33,011 nucleotides of DNA from CAYXGZ01 sp964464755. GTDB taxonomy: Bacteria; Planctomycetota; MHYJ01; JACPRB01. The position numbers and the translations under genes were made by a program. This document shows, piece after piece, positions 7,207 to 14,826 of this stretch (the stretch's first letter is position 1; every line of letters begins with the position of its first letter). Under the pieces are notes generated by a model. The model saw only the letters and a program-made list of their open reading frames with translations, searched no databases and was not told the origin of the DNA. The DNA is taken from contig CAYXGZ010000040.1 in NCBI GenBank assembly GCA_964464755.1, positions 1 through 33,011 of the forward strand. The letters are read 5' to 3'.

Positions 7207-7992
7207 CTAGTGCTTCGACCAGCCCGCGAGGCGGTCGAAGGCCGCGCGCTCCTCGGGATTGAAGTCCTTGAGGACCTTGTCCTTCGGGCCGACCTTCTCG
7301 CGCCGCAGGACCTGGCGCACGACTTCCTTGATCAGCTGCCCGCCCGCGAACGTCACGGGCTCCTCGATCGCGTGCAGCCGGGTCAGGGGCAGCAGCGCGC
7401 GCGAATCGCCCACGGCCTCGAGGGCCCGGACGATCCCGTCCGCGACGCGCCGGCGCCCGTCGCCCAGCATCGCGAGGAGGTTCTCGAGGCCCTCGCGGCT
7501 CTCGAACTCCGCGAGGACGACGTGGACGCGGACCTTGGCGGCCGTGCAGACGTCCGTGAGAAGCCGGTTGTGGTTCGCCTCGATGCGGCGGTCCAGCTTG
7601 CCGAGCTGCTCGGCCACGACCTTGGCGCTCCGGCGCTCGCCGAGCCGCCCGAGCGTCTCGACGAAGAGCTCCAGCAGGTACACGTCCTCGGCCTTCTTGA
7701 TCTCCGGGATCTTCGAGAGCCCGTGGACGAGCACGGCCGCGGCGGGCCGGCCGATCTCCTCGAGGGCCTCCTCGAACGAGCGCAGGTACTCGTGCGAGAC
7801 GGGCTTCGTGAGGAGGCGGTCGACGAGGCGCTCCGCGGCGGGCTTGCCGAACTTCTCCAGCTCGCTGACGGACTCGGAGCGGAGGTGGAGGTCCTCGGAG
7901 GTGAGTCGCTTGATGTGGCGGTCGATCTCGAGCGTGACGGCGGAACGGCTACCTGGGGGCTCGGACTTTTGCGCTTCCCGATCGTTGTCCAT
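7207..7992 (-). CDS. HEAT-repeat-like protein of unknown function
   Basis: 261 residues, predicted soluble, no signal peptide. The sequence is a series of helical pairs typical of HEAT/ARM solenoids: LTSEDLHLRSESVSELEKFG, EEALEEIGRPAAAVLVHGL, FVETLGRLGERRSAKVVAEQ, and VRALEAVGDSRALLPLTRLH. These scaffolds usually mediate protein-protein contacts, and no catalytic residues are evident. The ATG at 7992 has a good ribosome binding site (GGAGGG) and a well-formed promoter about 60 nt upstream. It is monocistronic, ending at the shared terminator. The HEAT assignment is by pattern; the biological role is unknown. Confidence 0.8.
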   Translation of the reverse strand: MDNDREAQKSEPPGSRSAVTLEIDRHIKRLTSEDLHLRSESVSELEKFGKPAAERLVDRLLTKPVSHEYLRSFEEALEEIGRPAAAVLVHGLSKIPEIKKAEDVYLLELFVETLGRLGERRSAKVVAEQLGKLDRRIEANHNRLLTDVCTAAKVRVHVVLAEFESREGLENLLAMLGDGRRRVADGIVRALEAVGDSRALLPLTRLHAIEEPVTFAGGQLIKEVVRQVLRREKVGPKDKVLKDFNPEERAAFDRLAGWSKH

Positions 7993-8056
7993 CAGGACCC
8001 TCCTCGCTCCTCGAGCGGATAAAAAGGAAAACGAAACGGCCGTACAACTTATCGGA

Positions 8057-8084
8057 AGTATACACCTCGAGGTTTTGCTGTAAA
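8057..8084 (-). promoter_or_regulatory. Sigma-70-type promoter of the HEAT-like gene
   Basis: Minus strand: -35 TTTACA (8084-8079), 16-bp spacer, -10 TATACT (8062-8057). Each box matches the consensus at five of six positions, in a locally AT-rich stretch of an otherwise GC-rich region. The predicted leader is about 58 nt and contains the ribosome binding site. Confidence 0.65.
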
Positions 8085-8143
8085 GCGAACGCGGCCCCGC
8101 TTTGCGGATTTTTCGCGGGCGCCCCGGACGCTAGACTGTCGGC

Positions 8144-9097
8144 GTGAACGACCCCTCCGGCGGGCCCGAGAAGCTGCCGGGCCGCAGCTCGCGGGCGCCG
8201 TCGAGCTCGGGCTGCGGCTGCGCCGTCTTCTCCGCCCTGCCGTTCGTCGCGGTCGGGGCCGCGGGGGCGCTCGTCGCGGCGGGTCTCCTCGAGATCCCGC
8301 TCCCGCTCGACCCGGACGTCCGCCTCGCGGTCTTCGGCGCCGCCGGCGCCTGCGCGCTGCTCCTCGCCCTGCGCATCCTCGGCGGCGGGGCGCTCGCCTC
8401 CGTCCGGCGCCGCCTCAAGAAGGACCTCCGCGTCTCGCCGCTCGAGCCCTGGAGGTCCGACCGCGACTGGCCGATGCGGGAGCTCGCCGACGAGGCGGCG
8501 GGCGGCTGCGCGGGCCTCGTCACCACGGTGCTGTTCCTCGGGATCCTCGCGCCCGCCAACCTCTGGGCGCTCGAGGGCGACTCCGGGGGCTGCGTGATGG
8601 TCGGCGTCGCGGCGGCCGACCTCGCCGCCGCCATCTCGCTCGTCGTCACGACGTACCGCATCCTCCGCGGCTGGAAGTACGGGCGCTCGACGCTGCGCCT
8701 GGGGACCTTCCCCTTCCTGCTCGGGAGGAAGCTCGAGGTCGTGCTCCGAGGCCAGGGCGCGCTGGGCAAGGCGCAGAAGCTCGTCGCCACCCTGCGCTGC
8801 GTCGAGGAGCGCGAGGTGAAGAAGCAGGGGCCCAAGGGCGAGACGACGTCGCGCGAGCACTTCCTGCTCTGGAGCCGCCCGCTCGAGTTCGCCGAGCCGA
8901 AGAAGGCGCTGCGGCAGGGCCGCGACCTCCCCCTCGCCTTCGAGCTCCCGGACGATCCATCGCTCGGGACGAAGCTCGCTGCGGAGTATCCCCGCTACTG
9001 GGAGCTCGAGATCACCGGCGCGGCGCCGGGCATCGACTACCGCGCCCTCTTCCTCGTGCCGGTCTACGCGGATCCGCGGCGCCCGGCCCGGGCCTAG
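8144..9097 (+). CDS. Four-helix membrane protein with possible arrestin-like C-terminal domain
   Basis: 317 residues, function not recognised. The N-terminus is Ser/Gly-rich (residues 1-24). Four hydrophobic helices lie at about 27-50, 59-80, 122-143 and 150-173, with a basic loop (VRRRLKKDL) between helices 2 and 3. The C-terminal 140 residues are beta-rich: LEVVLRGQG, LVATLRCVEEREV, LPLAFELPDDPS, YWELEITGAAPGIDY and ALFLVPVY. This order resembles arrestin-like beta-sandwiches seen in some membrane proteins, but that is a guess from pattern. The GTG start at 8144 lies only 6 nt after a TAGACT box (8132-8137), with no ribosome binding site, so it may be leaderless. Its stop overlaps the convergent downstream gene by three bases. 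Confidence 0.7.
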   Translation: MNDPSGGPEKLPGRSSRAPSSSGCGCAVFSALPFVAVGAAGALVAAGLLEIPLPLDPDVRLAVFGAAGACALLLALRILGGGALASVRRRLKKDLRVSPLEPWRSDRDWPMRELADEAAGGCAGLVTTVLFLGILAPANLWALEGDSGGCVMVGVAAADLAAAISLVVTTYRILRGWKYGRSTLRLGTFPFLLGRKLEVVLRGQGALGKAQKLVATLRCVEEREVKKQGPKGETTSREHFLLWSRPLEFAEPKKALRQGRDLPLAFELPDDPSLGTKLAAEYPRYWELEITGAAPGIDYRALFLVPVYADPRRPARA

Positions 9098-9948
9098 ATC
9101 CTCGCCGCGAGCGCCTCGAGCTGCCGCTTCAACTCCGCCGCGGGCAGGTGCAGGCTCGTCCCGTGGCCGGGCAGGATCCACTCCGCGCCGCGCCCCGCCA
9201 GCTTCGCCACCGACGCGCGCTGCACCTCCGCCGAGTGCCAGGTGTACTCGCGGAAGATGTCGACGCGCCCCTCGCCGCGGAGCCCGTGCACGTGGTCGCC
9301 GGTGAAGAGGTACGGGCCGTGCTGCAGGCACATCGAGCCGCGCGTGTGGCCCGGCGTCGGGATCGCGGTGAAGCCCGGCGCGAGCTCCACGGGATCCGCG
9401 CCCTGCACGAGCCGCTCCGCGAGCGGTTCGGCGTGCCGGTCGAACTCGTGGATGACGCGGCGCGCGCCGAATTCCCGCGAGTAGCGGGCCGCGTCGGCGA
9501 CGTCGTCCTGGTGCGTCAGGAAGATCCACGCGAGGCCGCCCGCGGCGCGGAAGCGTTCGGCCAGGCGCGGAGTCCAGCGGGGCGAATCGACCAGCCAGTT
9601 CCCCGCGGGGTGCCGGACGAACCAGCTCGACGCGCCGTAGGAGTCCGGCGACGTGAAGCCGCAGAACGAGACGGGCCCGTGCACCGGGACCGGGAACTCG
9701 TCCCGGGCCGCCGCCAGGCCGTCGCGGGAGGCCGACCCGATCGAACCGGTCGGGCAGGCGATCAACGCGTGGAAGGCCCGGCGACGCTCCCCCGGGGTCG
9801 CGGGCTGGCGCACGACCCGGGACGCGCCGTCCTCGATCTCGAAGAGGTCGTGGGCGGGCTCGCGGCAGGCGCCGCAGTCGATGCAGGTCGTGTCGACGAA
9901 GAAATCCCCGGGCACGTTGGCGGGGTGCCGCTTGGCGGGATCGGCCAT
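9094..9948 (-). CDS. Ferredoxin-fused metallo-beta-lactamase-fold hydrolase
   Basis: 284 residues. The N-terminal part carries a four-cysteine cluster-binding pattern, CIDCGAC (about 22-28) plus ACPTGSI (about 64-70), expected to hold one iron-sulfur cluster. The rest is a metallo-beta-lactamase fold. The usual HxHxDH box is altered to THQDDVAD, which keeps one His and two Asp. The later metal ligands are conventional: GHTRGSMCL, TGDHV and LPGHG. I recall similar fusions in cyanobacteria and plants, where the function is poorly defined. The ATG at 9948 was chosen because it follows GGTGGGG and directly precedes the ferredoxin part; the upstream in-frame extension has no family-like sequence. 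The substrate and electron partner are unknown. Confidence 0.85.
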   Translation of the reverse strand: MADPAKRHPANVPGDFFVDTTCIDCGACREPAHDLFEIEDGASRVVRQPATPGERRRAFHALIACPTGSIGSASRDGLAAARDEFPVPVHGPVSFCGFTSPDSYGASSWFVRHPAGNWLVDSPRWTPRLAERFRAAGGLAWIFLTHQDDVADAARYSREFGARRVIHEFDRHAEPLAERLVQGADPVELAPGFTAIPTPGHTRGSMCLQHGPYLFTGDHVHGLRGEGRVDIFREYTWHSAEVQRASVAKLAGRGAEWILPGHGTSLHLPAAELKRQLEALAARI

Positions 9949-10073
9949 GCCCCACCATAGCGTGGATTTTCCGCATCCGCCGCCCCGGGCTCGGGATTTC
10001 CCCGTAGCAGACCCCGCGACCATGGGCGGGTACACTGGCACGGGCTTTGCGCCCTCGTACCTGGAGGTGCTCC

Positions 10074-11213
10074 GTGCCGGGTTCCGGATGGAGGACGCTG
10101 CGCGGCTGGCTGGTCGCGGCCGCCGCCGTCGTCGCCCTCGTCGTGGGCGTGCCCCTGTACCTCGCCCGGCCCAAGCCGGTCGACGTCCGCGTGGTCGTGG
10201 TCGGGACCGGCCCGGTCGAGGAGACGGTCACGAGCACGAAAGCCGGGGCCCTGCGCTCCCGGCAGGCCGCGGAGGTCAGCGTCGACGCCGCGGGGACCAT
10301 CGTCGCGATCCACGCGCGCCGGGGCGCGGTCGTGAAAGCCGGCGCGCACCTGCTCTCGCTCGACGACCGCGACGCGAAGGCCGCGCTCGTCGCCTCGGAG
10401 AAGGAACTCCGGACCCTCGAGGCGCTTTCCATCGAGGCGGCCGCCCGGGCCGCCGAGGCGCGGCGCAACCGGGACCGCGCGAAGGAGCTCCTGAAGACCC
10501 AGGCCGCCAGCCAGGCGGAGTACGACCAGCTGCAGTCGCTCGCCGAGGTCGCGGACGCGAATCTCCAGGCGGCCGCGGCGCGCATCGAGGCCCAGCGCGC
10601 GCTCGTCGCCCGGGCCCGCATCGCGCTCGAGAAATGCGACATCCACGCGCCCTTCGACGGCGTCGTCGCGGAGCTCTACGTCGAGGCGGGCGAGTGGGCC
10701 GTCCCCGGGAAGGTCGCGATGAAGCTCCTCGACCCGACGCGGATCTACGTGCGCGCCGAGCTCGACGAGGTCGACCTCGGCGGCGTGAAGGTCGGCATGC
10801 CGGCCCGCGTGCGCCTCGACCCCTGGCGCGACCGCCGCCTCCCCGCGAAGGTCGTGCGCGTCGCCCCGTACGTCTCCGAGCTCGAGGAGCAGAACCGCAC
10901 CGTGGTCATCGAGCTCGAGCTTTCCGGCGGCACGGAGGGCCTGGACCTGAAGCCCGGGACCTCCGCGGACGTCGAGGTCATCCTGCGCGAGTCCGCCTCC
11001 GCCCTGCGCGTGCCGACCTCGGCGCTGCTCGAGGGCAACCGGGTCCTGGTCGCGGGCGCGGACGGCGTCGCGCGGGCCGTGGCCGTCAAGACGGGCCTGA
11101 AAAACTGGGAGCACGCCGAGGTGCTCTCCGGCCTGGCGGGGGGCGAGCGGATCGTCGTTTCGCTCGAGTCCGAGAAGGTGAAGGACGGCGCGAGGATCCG
11201 GGTGGTGCCGTGA
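10074..11213 (+). CDS. Efflux periplasmic adaptor subunit (MacA/HlyD-type membrane fusion protein)
   Basis: Bridges an inner-membrane exporter to the outer envelope. The GTG at 10074 has a strong ribosome binding site (GGAGG) and gives 379 residues; an earlier in-frame TTG at 10047 lacks one. One N-terminal membrane helix (about 11-30) is followed by the first lipoyl half (VDAAGTIVAIHARRGAVVKA). A long Ala/Arg-rich coiled coil (about 100-175) comes next, then the second lipoyl half (CDIHAPFDGVVAELYVEAGE), and beta-barrel and membrane-proximal domains ending AGGERIVVSLESEKVKDG. It is the first gene of a four-gene operon whose downstream members are the ATPase and two permeases. The exported substrate is unknown. 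Confidence 0.9.
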   Translation: MPGSGWRTLRGWLVAAAAVVALVVGVPLYLARPKPVDVRVVVVGTGPVEETVTSTKAGALRSRQAAEVSVDAAGTIVAIHARRGAVVKAGAHLLSLDDRDAKAALVASEKELRTLEALSIEAAARAAEARRNRDRAKELLKTQAASQAEYDQLQSLAEVADANLQAAAARIEAQRALVARARIALEKCDIHAPFDGVVAELYVEAGEWAVPGKVAMKLLDPTRIYVRAELDEVDLGGVKVGMPARVRLDPWRDRRLPAKVVRVAPYVSELEEQNRTVVIELELSGGTEGLDLKPGTSADVEVILRESASALRVPTSALLEGNRVLVAGADGVARAVAVKTGLKNWEHAEVLSGLAGGERIVVSLESEKVKDGARIRVVP

Positions 11214-11890
11214 CGGGGCCGCTGGTCCGGCTCCGCGAGGTCACCCGCGAGTACCGGCTCGGCGGCCAGGTGGTGCGGGCGCTCGACTCCGTGAGCGTGG
11301 ACCTCGAGGCGGGCGAGATCGTCACCCTGATGGGCGCCTCGGGCTCGGGCAAGTCGACGCTTTTGAACGTCCTGGGCTGCCTCGACCGGCCGACCTCGGG
11401 CTCCTACCTCCTCGAGGGCCGCGAGGTGACGACGCTGCCCGAGTCGGGGCGGGTCGCGATCCGCCGCTCGAAGATCGGCTTCATCTTCCAGACCTTCCAC
11501 CTCGTGCCCCGGCTCGACGCGCTGGGGAACGTCGAGCTGCCGATGATCTTCGCGGGCGTCGCCCCCGCCGAGCGCCGGGAGCGGGCCCGGCGCAGCCTCG
11601 AGTCCGTGGGCCTCGCCCACCGCCTCGAGCACCGGCCCGACCAGCTCTCCGGCGGCGAGCGGCAGCGCGTCGCGATCGCCAGGGCCGTCGCGATGGACCC
11701 TCCGATGCTGCTGGCGGACGAGCCGACGGGCAACCTCGACAGCGTCTCGGGCGCCGAGATCGTGAAGCTGCTCCGCGAGCTCAACGCCGCGGGCCGGACC
11801 ATCCTGGCCGTGACGCACAACCCCGAGGTGGCGGCGATCGGCCGGCGGCACTTCGTGATGAGGGACGGGCGGCTCCATGAATCCCGCTGA
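11210..11890 (+). CDS. MacB/LolD-type ABC transporter ATP-binding protein
   Basis: 226 residues, GTG start overlapping the adaptor stop by four bases. All ABC motifs are present: Walker A GASGSGKST, Q-loop IGFIFQTFHLVPRLDALGNV, signature LSGGERQRVAIARA, Walker B MLLADEPTGNLDS and H-loop AVTHNPE. The sequence GNLDS after Walker B is characteristic of the MacB/LolD/FtsE group, whose permeases do not form a classical channel but transmit force to an adaptor. The ATPase is a separate protein rather than the N-terminal half of MacB. It overlaps the first permease by 14 bases, so translation is coupled. Confidence 0.93.
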   Translation: MTGPLVRLREVTREYRLGGQVVRALDSVSVDLEAGEIVTLMGASGSGKSTLLNVLGCLDRPTSGSYLLEGREVTTLPESGRVAIRRSKIGFIFQTFHLVPRLDALGNVELPMIFAGVAPAERRERARRSLESVGLAHRLEHRPDQLSGGERQRVAIARAVAMDPPMLLADEPTGNLDSVSGAEIVKLLRELNAAGRTILAVTHNPEVAAIGRRHFVMRDGRLHESR

Positions 11891-13085
11891 CCTCTGGAGG
11901 CTGGCCTTCGGGGCCCTCCAGGCCCGGAAGATGAGGACGCGCCTGACCATGGCGGCCGTCGCGGTCGGCGTGGGCGCGGTGCTCGTGCTCACCGGGCTGG
12001 GCGAGGGGGCCCGGCTCTGGGTCGAGGAGCGCTTCAACTCGCTGGGCTCGAACGTGCTGGCCGTGCTCCCGGGGAGGACCGAGACCCGGGGCGGCGCCAC
12101 CCTGCTCGCCTCGGGGACCCGCGACCTGACGCTCGACGACTTCCACGAGCTCTCGCGCCGGCTCCCCGGCGTGCGGCGCGCCGTGCCGCTGGTGATCGGC
12201 GAGACGACGGCGTCCTACGGACGGCGGAGCCGGGCCTCCGCGGTCGTCGGCTCGACCAACGGCTTCCTCGAGCTGAGGAGGATCCCGATCGCCTCCGGCC
12301 AGGGCCTGCCCGAGTCCGACGCCCGCCAGGGGGCCCGGGTCTGCGTCATCGGGCGCACCATCGCGAAGGAGCTCTTCGCCGGGGAGAACCCGCTCGGCGA
12401 GCGGATCCGGCTCGGCGACCACCCGTTCCGCGTCATCGGCACCGTCGCGGAGACCGGGCAGGCCCAGCACGCGAACGTGGACGAGATGGTGCTCGTGCCG
12501 GTCTCCGAGGCCCTGCAGATCTACGACCGCCGCGGGCTCTTCCGGATCCTGCTCGAGGTCTCGGCGGCCGCCGACATGGACCTGGCCGCGCGGCGGGCGA
12601 CGGAAATCCTGAAGGAGCGGCACGACGGCGAGGAGGACTTCACCCTGCTGACGCCCGGCGCCGTGGCGGCCTCGCTGCTCTCGGTGATCCGGATGATCAC
12701 GCTCGCGCTCGCGGGGATCGCGGCGATCTCGCTGACCGTCGCGGGGATCGGCGTGATGAACGTCATGGTGGTCTCGGTGTCCGAGCGGACGCCGGAGATC
12801 GGCCTGATGAAGGCGCTCGGCGCGGGCAACGGGCAGGTCCTGCTGCTCTTCCTCGCCGAGGCGGTGCTGCTCTCGGCGTTCGGGGGGCTGATCGGGACGG
12901 GGGCCGGGCTCGCGCTGACCGAGGGGGCCCGGCTCGCCTGGCCGCAGATCCCGTTCCGGGTCCCGGGCTGGGCGCTGATGTCGGCCCTCGGCGTCGCGGT
13001 CGGCGTCGGCATCGCGTTCGGCCTGCTGCCGGCCCGGAGGGCGGCCCGGCTCGAGCCGCTCGACGCGCTGCGGAGGAGGGCCTGA
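11877..13085 (+). CDS. MacB-like ABC transporter permease (FtsX domain), first of two
   Basis: 402 residues. One membrane helix after a short cytoplasmic leader (LTMAAVAVGVGAVLVLTGLG, about 22-41) is followed by a large extracytoplasmic MacB-type domain (about 42-255). The C-terminal FtsX helices come next: IRMITLALAGIAAISLTVAG, LLLFLAEAVLLSAFGGLIG and MSALGVAVGVGIAFGLLPA, ending with the family tail ARRAARLEPLDALRR. The conserved cytoplasmic loop VSERTPEIGLMKALGAGN, which contacts the ATPase, is present. Start and stop overlap both neighbours. Confidence 0.92.
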   Translation: MNPADLWRLAFGALQARKMRTRLTMAAVAVGVGAVLVLTGLGEGARLWVEERFNSLGSNVLAVLPGRTETRGGATLLASGTRDLTLDDFHELSRRLPGVRRAVPLVIGETTASYGRRSRASAVVGSTNGFLELRRIPIASGQGLPESDARQGARVCVIGRTIAKELFAGENPLGERIRLGDHPFRVIGTVAETGQAQHANVDEMVLVPVSEALQIYDRRGLFRILLEVSAAADMDLAARRATEILKERHDGEEDFTLLTPGAVAASLLSVIRMITLALAGIAAISLTVAGIGVMNVMVVSVSERTPEIGLMKALGAGNGQVLLLFLAEAVLLSAFGGLIGTGAGLALTEGARLAWPQIPFRVPGWALMSALGVAVGVGIAFGLLPARRAARLEPLDALRRRA

Positions 13086-14290
13086 TGCCCCCCGCGGACC
13101 TCCTCCGGCTGCTCTGGAGCTCGCTGGGCGCCCAGCGGCTGCGCGCCTTCCTGACGATCCTCGGCATCTCCGTGGGCATCGCCTCGGTCGTCCTGCTCGG
13201 CTCGATCGGCGAGGGGACGCGGCAGGGCGTCGCGGCCCAATTCTCGCAGTTCGGCACGACGATCGTCGGGGTCCGCCCCGGCCGCGTGGAGACGATGGGC
13301 GTCAGCCTGGCCGCGATGGGCGGCAGCACCCGGCCGCTGACGATCGACGACGCCCTCGCGCTGCGCCGCGTGCCGGGCGTGCTCCACCTGGCGCCCAACG
13401 CCGGCGGGGTCGGGGAGCTCGAGGTGGACGGCCGCAGCCGGCGGCTCCTCATCTACGGGACGGTCGCCGAGGACGTGGACGTCCTCCAGTGGAAGCCCCG
13501 GATCGGGAGCTTCCTGCCGCCCGGCGACCCGGAGCAGATCCCCGCGGTCTGCGTGCTCGGGCCCAAGGCGGCCCGCGAGCTCTTCGGCGCCACGAGCCCG
13601 CTCGGCGCCGCGGTCCGCGTCGGCGGCCAGCGCTACACCGTCGTCGGCGTCATGTCCTCGAAGGGCCAGTTCCTCGGCTTCGACCTCGACGACATCGTGA
13701 TCATCCCCCTCGCCCGCGCCCTGCGGCTCTTCAACCGGCGGAGCGTGGACGAGATCCACATCTTCGCGGCGAACCCGGGCGTCCTCGCGCGGGTGCAGGC
13801 CGACGTCCGCCGCGTGCTCGCCGAGCGCCACGGCGGCGAGGAGGACTTCACCGTCACGACCCAGGCCGACATGCTCGCGGTGATCGACGAGGTCCTCGAC
13901 GTGCTGACGCTCGGGGTGCTGGTGATCGCGGCGATCTCGGTCGTGGTCGGCGCCCTCGGCATCCTGACGATCCTCTGGGTCACGGTGACGGAGCGCACGG
14001 CCGAGATCGGGCTGATGAAGTCGATCGGGGCCTCCGACCGCCAGGTCCTCCTGCTCTTCCTCGCGGAGGCGGTGGCCCTGTCGCTGCTCGGCGGGGCGGC
14101 GGGGCTGGGCACGGGGCTCGCCGGCGGCTGGATGCTGGGCGAGGCGGTCCCCGCGCTCTGGATCCGCGTGCCGGGCTGGGCGGTCCCCGTCGCGCTGGGG
14201 GTCTCGACCGTCGTCGGACTGCTGGCCGGCGTGCTGCCGGCGCGGCGGGCGGCCCGGCTCGACCCCGTCGACGCCCTGCGGGCGGAGTGA
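13085..14290 (+). CDS. MacB-like ABC transporter permease (FtsX domain), second of two
   Basis: 401 residues, same layout as the gene before it: N-terminal helix FLTILGISVGIASVVLLGSI, large extracytoplasmic domain, then three C-terminal helices. The coupling loop VTERTAEIGLMKSIGASD and the tail ARRAARLDPVDALRAE are conserved. The start overlaps the previous stop by one base (TGATG). The two permeases align well by eye, suggesting an ancient duplication and a heterodimeric exporter driven by two copies of the one ATPase. Confidence 0.92.
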   Translation: MPPADLLRLLWSSLGAQRLRAFLTILGISVGIASVVLLGSIGEGTRQGVAAQFSQFGTTIVGVRPGRVETMGVSLAAMGGSTRPLTIDDALALRRVPGVLHLAPNAGGVGELEVDGRSRRLLIYGTVAEDVDVLQWKPRIGSFLPPGDPEQIPAVCVLGPKAARELFGATSPLGAAVRVGGQRYTVVGVMSSKGQFLGFDLDDIVIIPLARALRLFNRRSVDEIHIFAANPGVLARVQADVRRVLAERHGGEEDFTVTTQADMLAVIDEVLDVLTLGVLVIAAISVVVGALGILTILWVTVTERTAEIGLMKSIGASDRQVLLLFLAEAVALSLLGGAAGLGTGLAGGWMLGEAVPALWIRVPGWAVPVALGVSTVVGLLAGVLPARRAARLDPVDALRAE

Positions 14291-14346
14291 GCGCGGGGAT
14301 CCGAATTCCTGCAACGCTCTGGATGTCCGCGCGACTAGTGGGTTGA

Positions 14347-14826
14347 ATGTTCCACGATACCGTGACCCTCCCCACCGGCCTCGAGGCCCATCTCGACGAG
14401 CTCCGCGCGCTGGCGCGGCGGCTGTCCGGCTCCGCGGAGGACGCCGAGGACCTGGTCCAGGAGACCGCGGCCGCGGCGCTCTCCTCGCTCGACCGCCTCC
14501 GCCACCCCGAGCTGCTCGGCGCGTGGCTGCACCAGATCCTCCGCCGCCGCTGGTACGACCTCCTGCGGCGACGGGTCCTCGAGCGGCGGCACCCCGCGCC
14601 GGCCCCCGGCGAGGTCCCGGCCGCCGGGCCCGGCGATCCGGATCCGGTGCACGCCACCCTCGCGAGGCTGGAGCCCGAGGAGCGGCGGCTCCTCGAGCTG
14701 CGGTTCTTCGAGCAGCAGACCCCGGCCCGCATCGCGGCCCGCCTGGGCCGGCCGGCCGCCACCGTCCGCAGCCTGATCTTCCGCGCCCTCAAGCGCTTCG
14801 AAACCCTCTTCCCGGAGCAGCCATGA
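14347..14826 (+). CDS. ECF-type RNA polymerase sigma factor
   Basis: 159 residues. Region 2 is visible as LARRLSGSAEDAEDLVQETA followed by GAWLHQILRRRWYDLLRRR. Region 4 is ATLARLEPEERRLLELRFFE followed by the helix-turn-helix IAARLGRPAATVRSLIFRAL. Lengths and spacing fit an extracytoplasmic-function sigma factor. The stop overlaps the next start as ATGA, and the next gene encodes a zinc-type anti-sigma domain, so the pair forms a signal-response switch. It lies 57 bp after the efflux operon on the same strand and may be read together with it, although no terminator or clear promoter was found between them. Confidence 0.93.
   Translation: MFHDTVTLPTGLEAHLDELRALARRLSGSAEDAEDLVQETAAAALSSLDRLRHPELLGAWLHQILRRRWYDLLRRRVLERRHPAPAPGEVPAAGPGDPDPVHATLARLEPEERRLLELRFFEQQTPARIAARLGRPAATVRSLIFRALKRFETLFPEQP

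Noticed and set aside
7949..10642. A minus-strand open frame of 897 codons
   Set aside because: It runs through three well-supported genes in other frames or strands and contains no recognisable domain; long chance frames are expected at this GC.
12521..14314. A minus-strand open frame opposite the two permeases
   Set aside because: It is antisense to two intact FtsX-type permeases, with low-complexity Arg/Glu/Gln composition.
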